NCBI RefSeq assembly: GCF_023757625.1
Contig: NZ_JALGBZ010000007.1
Span: 1-64,000, forward strand
DNA: 64,000 bases
Source of the DNA: Halomonas sp. S3-1-1
Lineage (GTDB): Bacteria; Pseudomonadota; Gammaproteobacteria; Pseudomonadales; Halomonadaceae
Reading direction: 5' to 3'
Shown: in pieces, positions 43,622 to 52,684 of the stretch
Position numbering within the stretch: position 1 is the first letter of the stretch
How the letters are laid out: every line of letters starts with the position of its first letter
Translations under genes and position numbers: made by a program
Notes under the pieces: model-generated
Seen by the model: the letters and a program-made list of their open reading frames with translations, nothing else
Databases searched by the model: none
Told to the model about the DNA's origin: nothing

Positions 43622-44383
43622 ATGCGTCAACGCACGACGTTATTATCACGCGCCGAGGCGCGCTCACGGCTTGCCCCGTTCTTGCTAGCGGGCGCGGCGC
43701 TGTTGCCCGCCGCAGCCCAGGCCGACGCCGAGCGCCTGGCCGAGTCGCTCGAGGTCAACGGCCAGCCGATGCCCGTCGAAGAAGTACTCGAAACGCCCAT
43801 GGCGGGTATCTATCACGTGCGGCTGGAAAACGGTGAGTCCTTCTACGCCAACGAAGACGGTAGCTACTTTCTGGTGGGCGATCTCTATCAGAACACCGAG
43901 CAGGGCCTGGTGAATCTGACCGAGCAGGCTAAAAACCAGCAGCGCATGGCCGCACTCGACGCGATGCCGGCGTCCGAGCGCTTCGTTTACCGCGGCGTGG
44001 ACGAGCCCCGCGCGACCGTGGTGGTCTTCACCGACCCGACCTGCCCCTACTGCGAGCGCCTGCACGAAAGCGTGCCGGAGCTCAACGAGCGCGGCATCGC
44101 GGTACACTATCTGGCCTTTCCGCGGGCGGGTATGGACAGCGACGCTGCCAGAACGCTGGAGCGCGCCTGGTGCTCGGATAATCGCAGCGAGGCGATGACC
44201 CGCGCCCAGAGCCGTGAAAGCGTGAGCGGCGAGATCTGCGACAATCCGGTGGCGGATCAGTACCAGCTCGGCATGGAGCTCGGCGTCACCGGCACGCCGG
44301 CGATTATTTTGCCCGATGGGCAACTGGTGCCGGGATTTGTTCCGCCGGATCGGCTGGTCGGCATGTTAGGCTTGGACGACTGA
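43622..44383 (+). CDS. dsbC: Periplasmic disulphide isomerase DsbC-like
   Basis: 253 aa from ATG 43622. Signal peptide (LAPFLLAGAALLPAAAQA), an N-terminal dimerisation domain with MAGIYHVRLENGESFYANEDG, and a thioredoxin domain with FTDPTCPYCERLH (CPYC active site) and cis-Pro TGTPAIIL. It repairs wrong disulphides in the periplasm. It starts 5 bp after xerD. Confidence 0.93.
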   Translation: MRQRTTLLSRAEARSRLAPFLLAGAALLPAAAQADAERLAESLEVNGQPMPVEEVLETPMAGIYHVRLENGESFYANEDGSYFLVGDLYQNTEQGLVNLTEQAKNQQRMAALDAMPASERFVYRGVDEPRATVVVFTDPTCPYCERLHESVPELNERGIAVHYLAFPRAGMDSDAARTLERAWCSDNRSEAMTRAQSRESVSGEICDNPVADQYQLGMELGVTGTPAIILPDGQLVPGFVPPDRLVGMLGLDD

Positions 44384-44399
44384 CGTAAAAGATTAAAAT
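44372..44399 (+). promoter_or_regulatory. Candidate promoter for hom
   Basis: TTGGAC at 44372-44377 and TAAAAT at 44394-44399 with 16-bp spacing, overlapping the dsbC stop and about 77 bp before hom. It suggests hom-thrC can be transcribed independently. Confidence 0.4.
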
Positions 44400-44475
44400 G
44401 CCGCCACGGGTGGCGCACGCCAAACTCAACTATCAAGACGCCGCACCTTGGGTGCGAAGCTAGAGGGGATGTATT

Positions 44476-45792
44476 TTGAAACCGGTAAGAGTAGGCATTT
44501 GTGGTTTGGGAACCGTCGGTGGCGGCACGTTCAACGTATTGATGCGCAACGCGGACGATATCGCTCGTCGCGCCGGCCGCCCGATCGTGATCGAGCAGGT
44601 CGCCCATCGCAGCATTCATCCCGACTGCGACATTACCGGCATTGACGCCACCACCGACGTGTTCGAAGTGGCGACCAACCCCAACGTCGACGTGCTCGTC
44701 GAGCTGGTCGGCGGCTACGACGTCGCCCGCGAATTAGTGCTCACCGCCATCGAAAACGGCAAGCACGTGGTCACCGCCAACAAGGCGCTGATCGCCGTGC
44801 ACGGCAACGAAATTTTCCGCGCCGCCCATGAAAAAGGCGTTATCGTGGCCTTCGAAGCGGCGGTGGCCGGCGGTATCCCGGTCATCAAGTCGCTGCGCGA
44901 GGGCCTAGGCGCCAACCGTATCGACTGGGTGGCGGGCATCATCAACGGCACCGGCAACTACATTCTGACCCACATGCGCGACGAAGGCCGGGCGTTCGAG
45001 GATGTGCTCGCCGAAGCCCAGGCGCTGGGTTACGCCGAAGCCGACCCGACGTTTGATGTGGAAGGCATCGACGCCGCTCACAAGCTGACCATTCTGGCGT
45101 CCATTGCCTTCGGCGTGCCGCTGCAGTTCGAGAAAGCCTTCACCGAGGGCATCGCGCGCATCACCGCCGAAGATGTCGAGCAGGCGGACAACCTGGGCTA
45201 CATCATCAAGCACTTAGGGATCTGCAAGCGCACCGAAAAAGGCCTTGAGCTTCGCGTTCACCCGACGCTGATTCCCAAGGAGCGCCTGCTCGCCAACGTG
45301 CACGGCGTCAAGAATGCCATCGCCGTAATGGGCGATGCGGTCGGCCCGACGCTCTACTACGGCGCCGGCGCCGGCGCCGAGCCGACCGCCTCGGCGGTGG
45401 TCGCAGATATCCTCGATGTCGCCCGCGACATCACCACCGACCACCACTACCGCGTCCCATATCTTGCCTTCAGCGGCATCGAAGACGATATCAACGATCT
45501 GCCCATCATGCCGATGGAGGAGATCACCACGGCCTACTACCTGCGCCTTCTGGCGGTGGACCGCCCCGGTGTACTGGCACGGGTCGCCACCATTCTGGCC
45601 GAGCAGGGCATCTCCATCGAAGCGCTGATCCAGAAAGAGGCGACGGAAGGCGAACTCGTCCCGATCATCCTGCTGACCCACCGCACCAAGGAGAAGCAGA
45701 TGAACGAGGCAATTCGCGAAATCGAAGCGATGGCCGATATCGCAGGCCCGGTCACGCGTATCCGCGTCGAGAGCCTGGACGAAGGGGAGTAA
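44476..45792 (+). CDS. hom: Homoserine dehydrogenase
   Basis: 438 aa from a TTG start with GAGGGG upstream. NAD(P)-binding GICGLGTVGGGTFN, catalytic domain with NKALIAVHG, GGIPVIKSLREGL, INGTGNYILTHM (substrate Lys/Glu region) and a C-terminal ACT domain (YLRLLAVDRPGVLARVATIL), which confers threonine feedback inhibition. Monofunctional, without aspartokinase. Third enzyme of the Thr/Met branch. Confidence 0.96.
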   Translation: MKPVRVGICGLGTVGGGTFNVLMRNADDIARRAGRPIVIEQVAHRSIHPDCDITGIDATTDVFEVATNPNVDVLVELVGGYDVARELVLTAIENGKHVVTANKALIAVHGNEIFRAAHEKGVIVAFEAAVAGGIPVIKSLREGLGANRIDWVAGIINGTGNYILTHMRDEGRAFEDVLAEAQALGYAEADPTFDVEGIDAAHKLTILASIAFGVPLQFEKAFTEGIARITAEDVEQADNLGYIIKHLGICKRTEKGLELRVHPTLIPKERLLANVHGVKNAIAVMGDAVGPTLYYGAGAGAEPTASAVVADILDVARDITTDHHYRVPYLAFSGIEDDINDLPIMPMEEITTAYYLRLLAVDRPGVLARVATILAEQGISIEALIQKEATEGELVPIILLTHRTKEKQMNEAIREIEAMADIAGPVTRIRVESLDEGE

Positions 45793-45798
45793 CCCGAC

Positions 45799-47193
45799 AT
45801 GCGCTATATCAGCACGCGGGGCCAAGCCCCCGCGCTCTCGTTCGAGGAAGTGGTGCTGACCGGCATGGCCAGCGACGGCGGGCTCTACGTGCCGGAAACG
45901 CTGCCCACGTTTTCGCATGAGGAGTTTGAGGCGATGGCCGGGCTCTCTTATGCCGAGATCGCCTTTCGCGTCATGAAGCCGTTTGTGGGCGGTGAGATCG
46001 ATGATGACACCTTCAAACGTCTGGTGGAGGAGGCCTACGCCACCTTCAGCCACGACGCGGTGGTGCCGCTCAAGCAGCTCGACGCCAACCACTTTCTGCT
46101 CGAGCAGTTCCACGGACCGACGCTCGCCTTCAAGGACGTCGCGCTGCAGCTGTTGGGTCGTCTGCTCGATCACTTTTTGAAAAAGCGTGGCGAGCGCGCG
46201 GTAATCATGGGCGCGACCTCCGGCGACACCGGTTCAGCGGCCATCGAAGGGTGTCGCCACTGCGACAACCTGGATATCTTCATCCTGCACCCGCACCAGC
46301 GCGTCTCGGAAGTGCAGCGCCGCCAGATGACCTCGGTGTTGGCCGACAACGTCTTCAATATCGCCATCGAAGGCAATTTCGACGACGCCCAAGCGATGGT
46401 CAAGGCGAGCTTCGCCGATCAGCACTTTTTGCAGGGCACCCGGCTGGTCGCGGTCAACTCGATCAACTGGGCGCGCATCATGGCCCAGATCGTCTACTAC
46501 GTGGCCGCCGGCGTTGCGCTCGGCGCGCCGCATCGCGAGGTGAGCTTCTGCGTGCCCTCGGCGAACTTTGGCAACGTTTACGCCGGCTACACGGCGTTCA
46601 AGATGGGCCTGCCGGTGAAGCAGTTCATCATCGCCACCAACGCCAACGACATCCTGCACCGCACGCTGGCCGCCAACGACTTCTCCAAAAAGGAGCTCGA
46701 AGCGACGCTCGCGCCGTCGATGGATATCGTCGTCTCGTCGAACTTCGAGCGGCTGTTGTTCGACGCCTACGAGCGCGACGGCAAGGCGGTCGCGGCACTG
46801 CTCGAGCACTTCCAGCAGGAGCCAACGGCGCTCGCCGAGGCCCCGCTTGCGCGGCTGCGTGAGAAGTTCGCCAGCCACAGCGTGGACGATGCGACCATTC
46901 TGGAAGTGATCCGCGAGGCGCATCACCGCACCGGCGAAATGCTCGACCCGCACACCGCGACCGGCTACCGCGCCGCCGAGCGCGCCCGTATTGATCAAAC
47001 CACGCCGGTGGTGACGCTGGCCACCGCCCACCCGGCCAAGTTTGCCGACGCCGTGGTCAAGGCGGGCTTTCAGGGCGTGCCGCTGCCCACCCACATGGAC
47101 GATCTGCTCGAGCGCGAAGAGCGCTACGCGGTGCTGCCGGCCGAGCTCGAAAGCGTGCAGCAGTTCGTGGTCGATCACCGCCGTAAGCACTGA
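45799..47193 (+). CDS. thrC: Threonine synthase
   Basis: 464 aa. Fold-type II PLP enzyme; the Schiff-base Lys is in GPTLAFKDVALQLLG near residue 112 and the phosphate loop in GATSGDTGSAAIEG. N-terminal RYISTRGQAPALSFEEVVLTG is characteristic. It converts O-phosphohomoserine to threonine. It lies 6 bp after hom; its stop overlaps the ATG of the recJ-like gene. Confidence 0.97.
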   Translation: MRYISTRGQAPALSFEEVVLTGMASDGGLYVPETLPTFSHEEFEAMAGLSYAEIAFRVMKPFVGGEIDDDTFKRLVEEAYATFSHDAVVPLKQLDANHFLLEQFHGPTLAFKDVALQLLGRLLDHFLKKRGERAVIMGATSGDTGSAAIEGCRHCDNLDIFILHPHQRVSEVQRRQMTSVLADNVFNIAIEGNFDDAQAMVKASFADQHFLQGTRLVAVNSINWARIMAQIVYYVAAGVALGAPHREVSFCVPSANFGNVYAGYTAFKMGLPVKQFIIATNANDILHRTLAANDFSKKELEATLAPSMDIVVSSNFERLLFDAYERDGKAVAALLEHFQQEPTALAEAPLARLREKFASHSVDDATILEVIREAHHRTGEMLDPHTATGYRAAERARIDQTTPVVTLATAHPAKFADAVVKAGFQGVPLPTHMDDLLEREERYAVLPAELESVQQFVVDHRRKH

Positions 47194-49001
47194 TGACCGA
47201 CTTGAGCGCTCCCACCGCGACGCTTGCGCAAAACGCCAGCCGGCCCCGTCTGACGCCTCGTCCAGTGGACGAGGCGGTATACGATCGCGCGCAAAAAGAG
47301 GGCCTTTCCGAGCTGCAGTCCAGGCTTCTGGCCTCGCGCCTGCCGGGCTATACCGAGCCGCTCACGCCGCTGGTTGCGCCAAGCCTTCGCTACCTGGCAC
47401 ACCCGGAGAAACTGGCCGATGGGCGGCGCGGCGCCGAGCGTATCGCCAAAGCCGTTGCCGAAGGCGAGTCGATCGGCATTCTGACCGACTACGACGTGGA
47501 TGGCATTACCTCTCACGTGGTGATTCGGCGCACGCTGGTGGAGCTTTTCGGCGTACCGGAAAAGCGGCTTCACAGCCTGATTGGTCACCGCATCAACGAC
47601 GGCTACGGCATCAGCCTGCCGCTGGTCGAGCGCACGCTGGCGCTTTCACCGCGCCCGAGCGTGGTGATCACCGCCGACTGCGGAAGTAGTGATGAGCCGC
47701 GTATAGCGCGCTTGAAGGAGGTGGGCATCGATGTCGTGGTGAGCGATCACCACGCGCTGCCCCAAGCCGGGCCGCCGGCATCGGCCTACGCCTGTATCAA
47801 CCCGACGCGCGAAGACTGTGACTACCCGGACAAGACCATCGCTGGCTGCATGGTGGCGTGGCTTATGATGTCGCTGACCCGGGGCGTGCTCATCGAGTGG
47901 GGCGTTTTGAATGAGGCCACGCCAAAGCTCTCGCCCTGGCTCTCGTTTGTTGCGCTGGGAACCGTTGCCGACTGCGTCTCGCTCGGAGCAAGCCCTGCCA
48001 ACCGCGCGGTGGTGAGCTACGGACTAACCCTTATCAACCGGATGGACGCTGCCTGCTGGCGGGCCATGGCGGCGCGGCTCGGGGCGGACAGCGTGCCGTT
48101 CAACGCCGAGACGCTGGCCTTTCAGATAGGCCCGCGCATCAACGCCCGCTCGCGCCTCGACGACCCCTACGCCGCGCTTCACTACATGTTGGCCGAAAGC
48201 GACGCGGTAGCCAATCGCCAGCTCGAGGTGCTGGATCAGGATAACCAGTCGCGCAAGGCGATCGAAGCGGACATGGCCGAAGAGGCCAAGCGCTTGGCAC
48301 TACCGGCGATCGAAGCCGGGGAGCCCGCCGTAGTGGTGTTTCTCGAAGACGGCCACGCTGGCGTTCAGGGCATCGTCGCCTCCCGCCTGGTGCAGGCGTA
48401 CGGGCGCCCAGCGGTGGTGCTGACCAAAGCCGCCGCGCCTAACATGCTCACCGGCTCCGGGCGCTCCATCGACGGGCTTCACCTGCGTGACGCCCTGCAG
48501 CGCACCTTCGAGCTTGCCCCCGAAGCGCTGCCGCGCTTTGGCGGGCACTGCGGCGCGGCGGGTGTGGGGCTTGCGTTGGAGCAGCGCGAGGCGTTCAAGG
48601 CGGCGTTTCTGCAGGCCGTGACCGAGCAGCTCGGAAGCGAGCCGCGCACGCCGCAGCTTTACACCGACGGCACGCTCGACGCTGGCCAGCTCTCCCTGGC
48701 CACGCTTGGCGAAATCGACGCGCTGGGCCCGTTCGGCCGCGAGTTCGAGGCGCCGCTGTTTCAGGGCGACTTCATCGTCGAGTCGCTGCGCCCGGTGGGC
48801 GGCGACGGCGTGCACCTGATGCTGGAGCTCTCCAGCGGCCCTGTGACCTGCAAGGCGATCTGGTTTCGCGCGCTCACCCCCGGGGAGCTGCCCGCCTTCG
48901 GCGTCGGCGACACGCTGACCTGCGCGTTCAAACTCAACCGTAACCGCTGGCGCGGGCGCGAGTCGCTGCAGCTGATGGTCGAGCACGCCGAGATCGTCTA
49001 A
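47193..49001 (+). CDS. recJ: RecJ-like DHH-family exonuclease
   Basis: 602 aa. DHH and DHHA1 domains with the RecJ OB-like C-terminus. Motif I is LTDYDVDGITSHVV, motif II ADCGSSDEPRI, motif III SDHHALP, and the DHHA1 signature MLTGSGRSIDGLHLRDAL and FGGHCGAAGVGL. It degrades ssDNA 5' to 3' in the RecF pathway. It differs from E. coli RecJ at motif I (DYDVDG for DFDADG) and II (DCGSSD for DNGISS), so it may be a divergent paralogue. Translationally coupled to thrC. Confidence 0.85.
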   Translation: MTDLSAPTATLAQNASRPRLTPRPVDEAVYDRAQKEGLSELQSRLLASRLPGYTEPLTPLVAPSLRYLAHPEKLADGRRGAERIAKAVAEGESIGILTDYDVDGITSHVVIRRTLVELFGVPEKRLHSLIGHRINDGYGISLPLVERTLALSPRPSVVITADCGSSDEPRIARLKEVGIDVVVSDHHALPQAGPPASAYACINPTREDCDYPDKTIAGCMVAWLMMSLTRGVLIEWGVLNEATPKLSPWLSFVALGTVADCVSLGASPANRAVVSYGLTLINRMDAACWRAMAARLGADSVPFNAETLAFQIGPRINARSRLDDPYAALHYMLAESDAVANRQLEVLDQDNQSRKAIEADMAEEAKRLALPAIEAGEPAVVVFLEDGHAGVQGIVASRLVQAYGRPAVVLTKAAAPNMLTGSGRSIDGLHLRDALQRTFELAPEALPRFGGHCGAAGVGLALEQREAFKAAFLQAVTEQLGSEPRTPQLYTDGTLDAGQLSLATLGEIDALGPFGREFEAPLFQGDFIVESLRPVGGDGVHLMLELSSGPVTCKAIWFRALTPGELPAFGVGDTLTCAFKLNRNRWRGRESLQLMVEHAEIV

Positions 49002-49042
49002 GCCTCTGGCGGTATCCATCAAGCAATGAAAGGGACGCACTG

Positions 49043-49660
49043 ATGCGCGTGGAAGACCTGCCCCAGGACCCGCACACGTTGGTCGAAGACGCCATCGCGA
49101 TGCTATTGGGCACGCTGTTCGTGGCGCTGGGGGTGACGTTTTATACCCATGCGGTACTGCTCACCGGCAGCACTGCGGGGCTGGCGCTGCTGCTGAACTA
49201 CATGACCGGCTGGGGCTTCGGCGCCTGGTTTTTCGCCATCAACCTGCCGTTTTACTACCTGGCGATCAAGCGCATGGGCTGGAGTTTTACCCTGCGTACT
49301 TTCATCGCCATTGGTCTGGTGTCGCTTTTCTCCGAGCTGACCGGGGGCTGGGTGGTTTTCGAGAGCGTGCCCACGCTTTACGCCGCGCTCATGGGCGGGG
49401 CGCTGATGGGCATCGGCATGCTAATGCTCTTTCGCCACCGCACGAGCCTGGGCGGTATCAACATCCTCGCGCTTTACCTGCAGCAGCGCCACGGTTTTCG
49501 GGCGGGCTACGTCCAGCTGGGCATCGACGGTGTGATTCTGCTCGTCGCGCTCACCCAGCTACCGCTGGATCGCGTGGCCTACTCGGTGCTTGGCGCGCTG
49601 ACGCTCAATCTCATCATCGCGCTCAACCACAAGCCCGGGCGCTATATCGGGGTGAGCTAG
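49043..49660 (+). CDS. YitT/DUF161-family membrane protein
   Basis: 205 aa with five to six transmembrane helices. The duplicated Gly-rich elements LLTGSTAGLALLLNYM and RHRTSLGGINILALYLQ match the YitT (DUF161) family, proposed to be transporters of unknown substrate. No soluble C-terminal DUF2179 domain is present. It lies 41 bp after the recJ-like gene. Confidence 0.85.
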   Translation: MRVEDLPQDPHTLVEDAIAMLLGTLFVALGVTFYTHAVLLTGSTAGLALLLNYMTGWGFGAWFFAINLPFYYLAIKRMGWSFTLRTFIAIGLVSLFSELTGGWVVFESVPTLYAALMGGALMGIGMLMLFRHRTSLGGINILALYLQQRHGFRAGYVQLGIDGVILLVALTQLPLDRVAYSVLGALTLNLIIALNHKPGRYIGVS

Positions 49661-49845
49661 ACCGCGCCTGCCTCTCGTGCCGGCGGGCCAAAACTTTAGC
49701 CCCACAAGCGGCGATTTCCCCCAGTCCTTTCAACGCTGCGCTGTGTTTTCATGGCGGCACTAAAGCCGTGCCCGCGAGTTTGAGAAAAGCCGTTTAACGC
49801 GTATTAAAACGCTCGTACGACTAATGGATAGCCCTGAAAACAAAT

Positions 49846-49859
49846 AAAACGAGCGTTTG
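49846..49859. promoter_or_regulatory. PsrA/FadR-like operator candidate upstream of fadL
   Basis: AAAAC-GAGC-GTTTG matches the (G/C)AAAC-N2-4-GTTTG/C pattern reported for Pseudomonas PsrA except at the first base. It is also one arm of an inverted repeat with AAACGCTCGT at 49807-49816. The whole 49661-49964 interval has no gene and is AT-richer, as expected for a promoter region. Confidence 0.35.
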
Positions 49860-49964
49860 CCTCTTGAACCCGCGCCCGCATTGGGCGAAAACTAATCACT
49901 GGGACAAAATAATAAGGTGGGCGAGTCGTAGTGCCTGCCGGATCATTCGAAAACGAGGCTCACT

Positions 49965-51320
49965 ATGCATAACAACGTCAAAAAACTCGCGCTGGTGTCC
50001 GCCGTTGCGGCGGCGGCCTTCGCAAGCCAGGCCAACGCCGGCGGCTATCAAATCAACGAGCAGAGCGTCAGCGGCCAGGGCTACGGCCACGCCGGGCGCA
50101 GCTCTAACGTCAACGATGCCACCATCGTTTACGGCAACCCGGCGGGCATGTCGTTTCTTGACCGCGCGCAGATCACCGCCGGTGGCACCTACCTGAACCC
50201 GAAAACCGACATCAGCAACGTTCAGGCCAGCCGCACGCTGGACTCGGGCCTGGCGACCGGCGGCGCGCCTAACGGCGTTCAGGTGCCGGTGGGGGGAATT
50301 CCCGGTACCAACGAAGGCGACATGGTGCCCGGCACGCTGGTGCCGTTCGCGTTCTACGCACACCCGGTCAACGAGCGGCTGGCGTTCGGCTTCGGCGTCT
50401 ACGCCCCGTTTGGCTCCAAGACCGAGTACGAAGGCTCCTTTCAGGGCCGATACTTCGGCGACTACACCGAAGTGGTCGTGCAGTCGGCGCAGCCAACGGT
50501 CTCCTACCGCTTCAACGACCAGTGGTCGGTGGGCGCGGGCGTCACCTATAACAAGGTCGACGGCGAGCTCAGGCGCCAGCTGCCTTCCGGCACGGCATTC
50601 AGCGCCGCCACCGATATCGACTCCCGCGTCGAAGGCGACGACGAGGCCTGGGGTTACAACCTCGGCGTGATCTACCAGCCGGTACCGGAGACCACCTTTG
50701 GTCTGACCTACCGCTCCAAGGTCGACTACACCCTGGAAGGCGATTTCTCCGCGACCGACCCGCTGGGCAACGTGGTGCGTGCCGACGACAACGCCTCGCT
50801 CGATTTGACCACGCCGGAGACGGTCAACTTCTCGCTGACCCAGCAGATGAGCGATCGGTTGAAGCTGATGTTCGGCGCCTCTTGGGTGCGCTGGAGCCAG
50901 TTCGATGAAATTCGCGTCACCGGCACCGGCGGCGGTGTGATCACTCAGGAGCAGCAGGACTACTCCAACTCTTGGGCCTTCGCCACCGGTGGTGAGTACC
51001 AGCTCACGCCCGAGCTTGCGCTGCGCGCCGGGGTAACGCTCGACTTCACGCCGACCAACGACGAGTTCAGAAGCGTACGTATTCCATCTGACGACCGGCG
51101 CATCTTCTCCCTCGGCGCGGGCTGGACGCCGATTCCCGATTTGACGCTGGACGTGGCCTACTCGTACCTGACCGAGCGCGGCACTTCTGTCGAGCAGTCG
51201 CGTCAGGATCTGCTGGCAAGCCCGGCGACGGGCGGTGTTCCGGTGGGCGGGGCGACCTACTCGGCGGACTACAAAAACGAAGCGCACGGCTTTGGCGCGC
51301 AGCTGACCTACCGCTTCTAA
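49965..51320 (+). CDS. fadL: FadL-type outer-membrane long-chain fatty acid transporter
   Basis: 451 aa. Signal peptide (ALVSAVAAAAFASQANA, cleaved near residue 24) followed by the mature start GGYQINEQSVSGQGYGHAG, the NPA element in YGNPAGMSFLDRA and a C-terminal aromatic beta-signal ending TYRF. 14-strand barrel expected. It takes up long-chain fatty acids or other hydrophobic compounds. Monocistronic with its own terminator. Confidence 0.93.
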   Translation: MHNNVKKLALVSAVAAAAFASQANAGGYQINEQSVSGQGYGHAGRSSNVNDATIVYGNPAGMSFLDRAQITAGGTYLNPKTDISNVQASRTLDSGLATGGAPNGVQVPVGGIPGTNEGDMVPGTLVPFAFYAHPVNERLAFGFGVYAPFGSKTEYEGSFQGRYFGDYTEVVVQSAQPTVSYRFNDQWSVGAGVTYNKVDGELRRQLPSGTAFSAATDIDSRVEGDDEAWGYNLGVIYQPVPETTFGLTYRSKVDYTLEGDFSATDPLGNVVRADDNASLDLTTPETVNFSLTQQMSDRLKLMFGASWVRWSQFDEIRVTGTGGGVITQEQQDYSNSWAFATGGEYQLTPELALRAGVTLDFTPTNDEFRSVRIPSDDRRIFSLGAGWTPIPDLTLDVAYSYLTERGTSVEQSRQDLLASPATGGVPVGGATYSADYKNEAHGFGAQLTYRF

Positions 51321-51342
51321 GCGCGGTTCATACCCGTCTACC

Positions 51343-51368
51343 AAAAACCCGGCTCCGGCCGGGTTTTT
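51343..51368 (+). terminator. Terminator after fadL
   Basis: AAAAACCCGGC / GCCGGGTTTTT-type hairpin with a short loop and five T, 22 bp after fadL. Confidence 0.9.
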
Positions 51369-51552
51369 GCGTGTCCGGGCAGGGCGGTGGATGCACCCAC
51401 CCCCCGCTTTCGTTACACTAGGCGCCCATTAATGCACCGGTTTCGTTTATCGGGGCCGCGGCCTGACGCTGCCCGTTGCTCAACGAGCGCCCCGACCGAC
51501 GACCTCCCCATTTGAGTGCCCCCGCGGTACTGATCAGATCAAGGCGCGATCC

Positions 51553-52651
51553 ATGTTGGAAACCAACCCGATTCACACCCAAATCAAGGACCTGTCTGAG
51601 CGGACAGACGTTCTTAGGGGGTATCTTTGACTATGCCGAGAAGAAGGATCGGCTAGAAGAGGTTACCCGCGAACTCGAAGACCCGAACGTCTGGAGCGAC
51701 CCGGAGTACGCTCAGAAGCTCGGCAAGGAGCGAGCCTCGCTCGAGACCATCGTCGCCACCATCGACGAGCTGGATCAGGGGCTTGGCGATAGCCGGGATC
51801 TTCTGGAACTGGCCGAGATGGAAGAGGACGAGAGCACCGTCGAAGAGGTCAAGCGCGAGCTCGACACCATGCAGGCATCGCTCGAGCGGCTCGAGTTTCG
51901 CCGCATGTTTGCCGGCGAGATGGACGAAAACAACGCCTACCTCGATATTCAGTCCGGCTCCGGTGGCACCGAAGCCCAGGACTGGGCGAACATTTTGCTG
52001 CGTATGTACCTGCGCTGGGCCGAGCACCACGGCTTCAAGGCCGAGATCATCGAAGCCTCCGCCGGCGAAGTGGCGGGCATCAAGTCGGCCTCGGTGCATA
52101 TCCAGGGCGATCATGCCTTTGGCTGGCTGCGCACCGAGACCGGCGTTCACCGGCTGGTGCGCAAAAGCCCGTTCGATTCCGGCGGTCGCCGCCACACCTC
52201 GTTTGCCTCGGTGTTTTTATCGCCGGAAGTCGACGACAGCTTCGAAGTCGAGATCAACCCGTCGGATCTGCGCGTGGACACCTATCGCTCCAGCGGCGCC
52301 GGCGGTCAGCACGTCAACACCACGGATTCGGCGGTGCGGATCACCCACGAGCCCACGGGTATCGTCGTGGCCTGCCAGAACCAGCGCAGCCAGCACGCCA
52401 ACCGGGACTTCGCCATGAAGCAGCTCAAGGCGAAGCTCTGGGAGCACGAGATGCAAAAGCGCAACGCCGCCAAGCAGGAAGCCGAGGACTCCAAGGCCGA
52501 CATCGGCTGGGGCAGCCAGATCCGCTCCTACGTGCTCGACGACCAGCGCATCAAGGATCTGCGCACCGGCGTGCAGTCCAGTAACTGCGACAAGGTGCTC
52601 GACGGCGATCTGGATCAATTTATCATCGCAAGCCTCAAGCAGGGTTTGTAA
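51553..52651 (+). CDS. prfB: Peptide chain release factor 2, programmed +1 frameshift
   Basis: 365 aa after a +1 frameshift. The first 25 codons (ATG 51553) end at an in-frame TGA (51628-51630) inside AGGGGGTATCTTTGAC; the AGGGGG acts as an internal Shine-Dalgarno and CTT as the slip codon. Translation resumes at GAC 51629. Class I release factor: SPF anticodon tripeptide in [12 protein letters not shown] and the catalytic GGQ in [13 protein letters not shown]. It recognises UAA/UGA, and the frameshift is autoregulatory. Followed by lysS, as in many gammaproteobacteria. Confidence 0.97.
51614..51631 (+). promoter_or_regulatory. RF2 programmed +1 frameshift site
   Basis: AGGGGGTATCTTTGAC: internal SD, spacer of 3 nt, slippery CUU and the RF2 stop UGA followed by C. 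Exactly the conserved autoregulatory element. Confidence 0.95.
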
Positions 52652-52684
52652 TCTTTTTTGGGTTCGATCATTCAAGGGTGTCTG

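Noticed and set aside
49896-51344. 482-codon open frame on the minus strand
   Set aside because: Antisense to fadL, which has a signal peptide, family motifs and a terminator.
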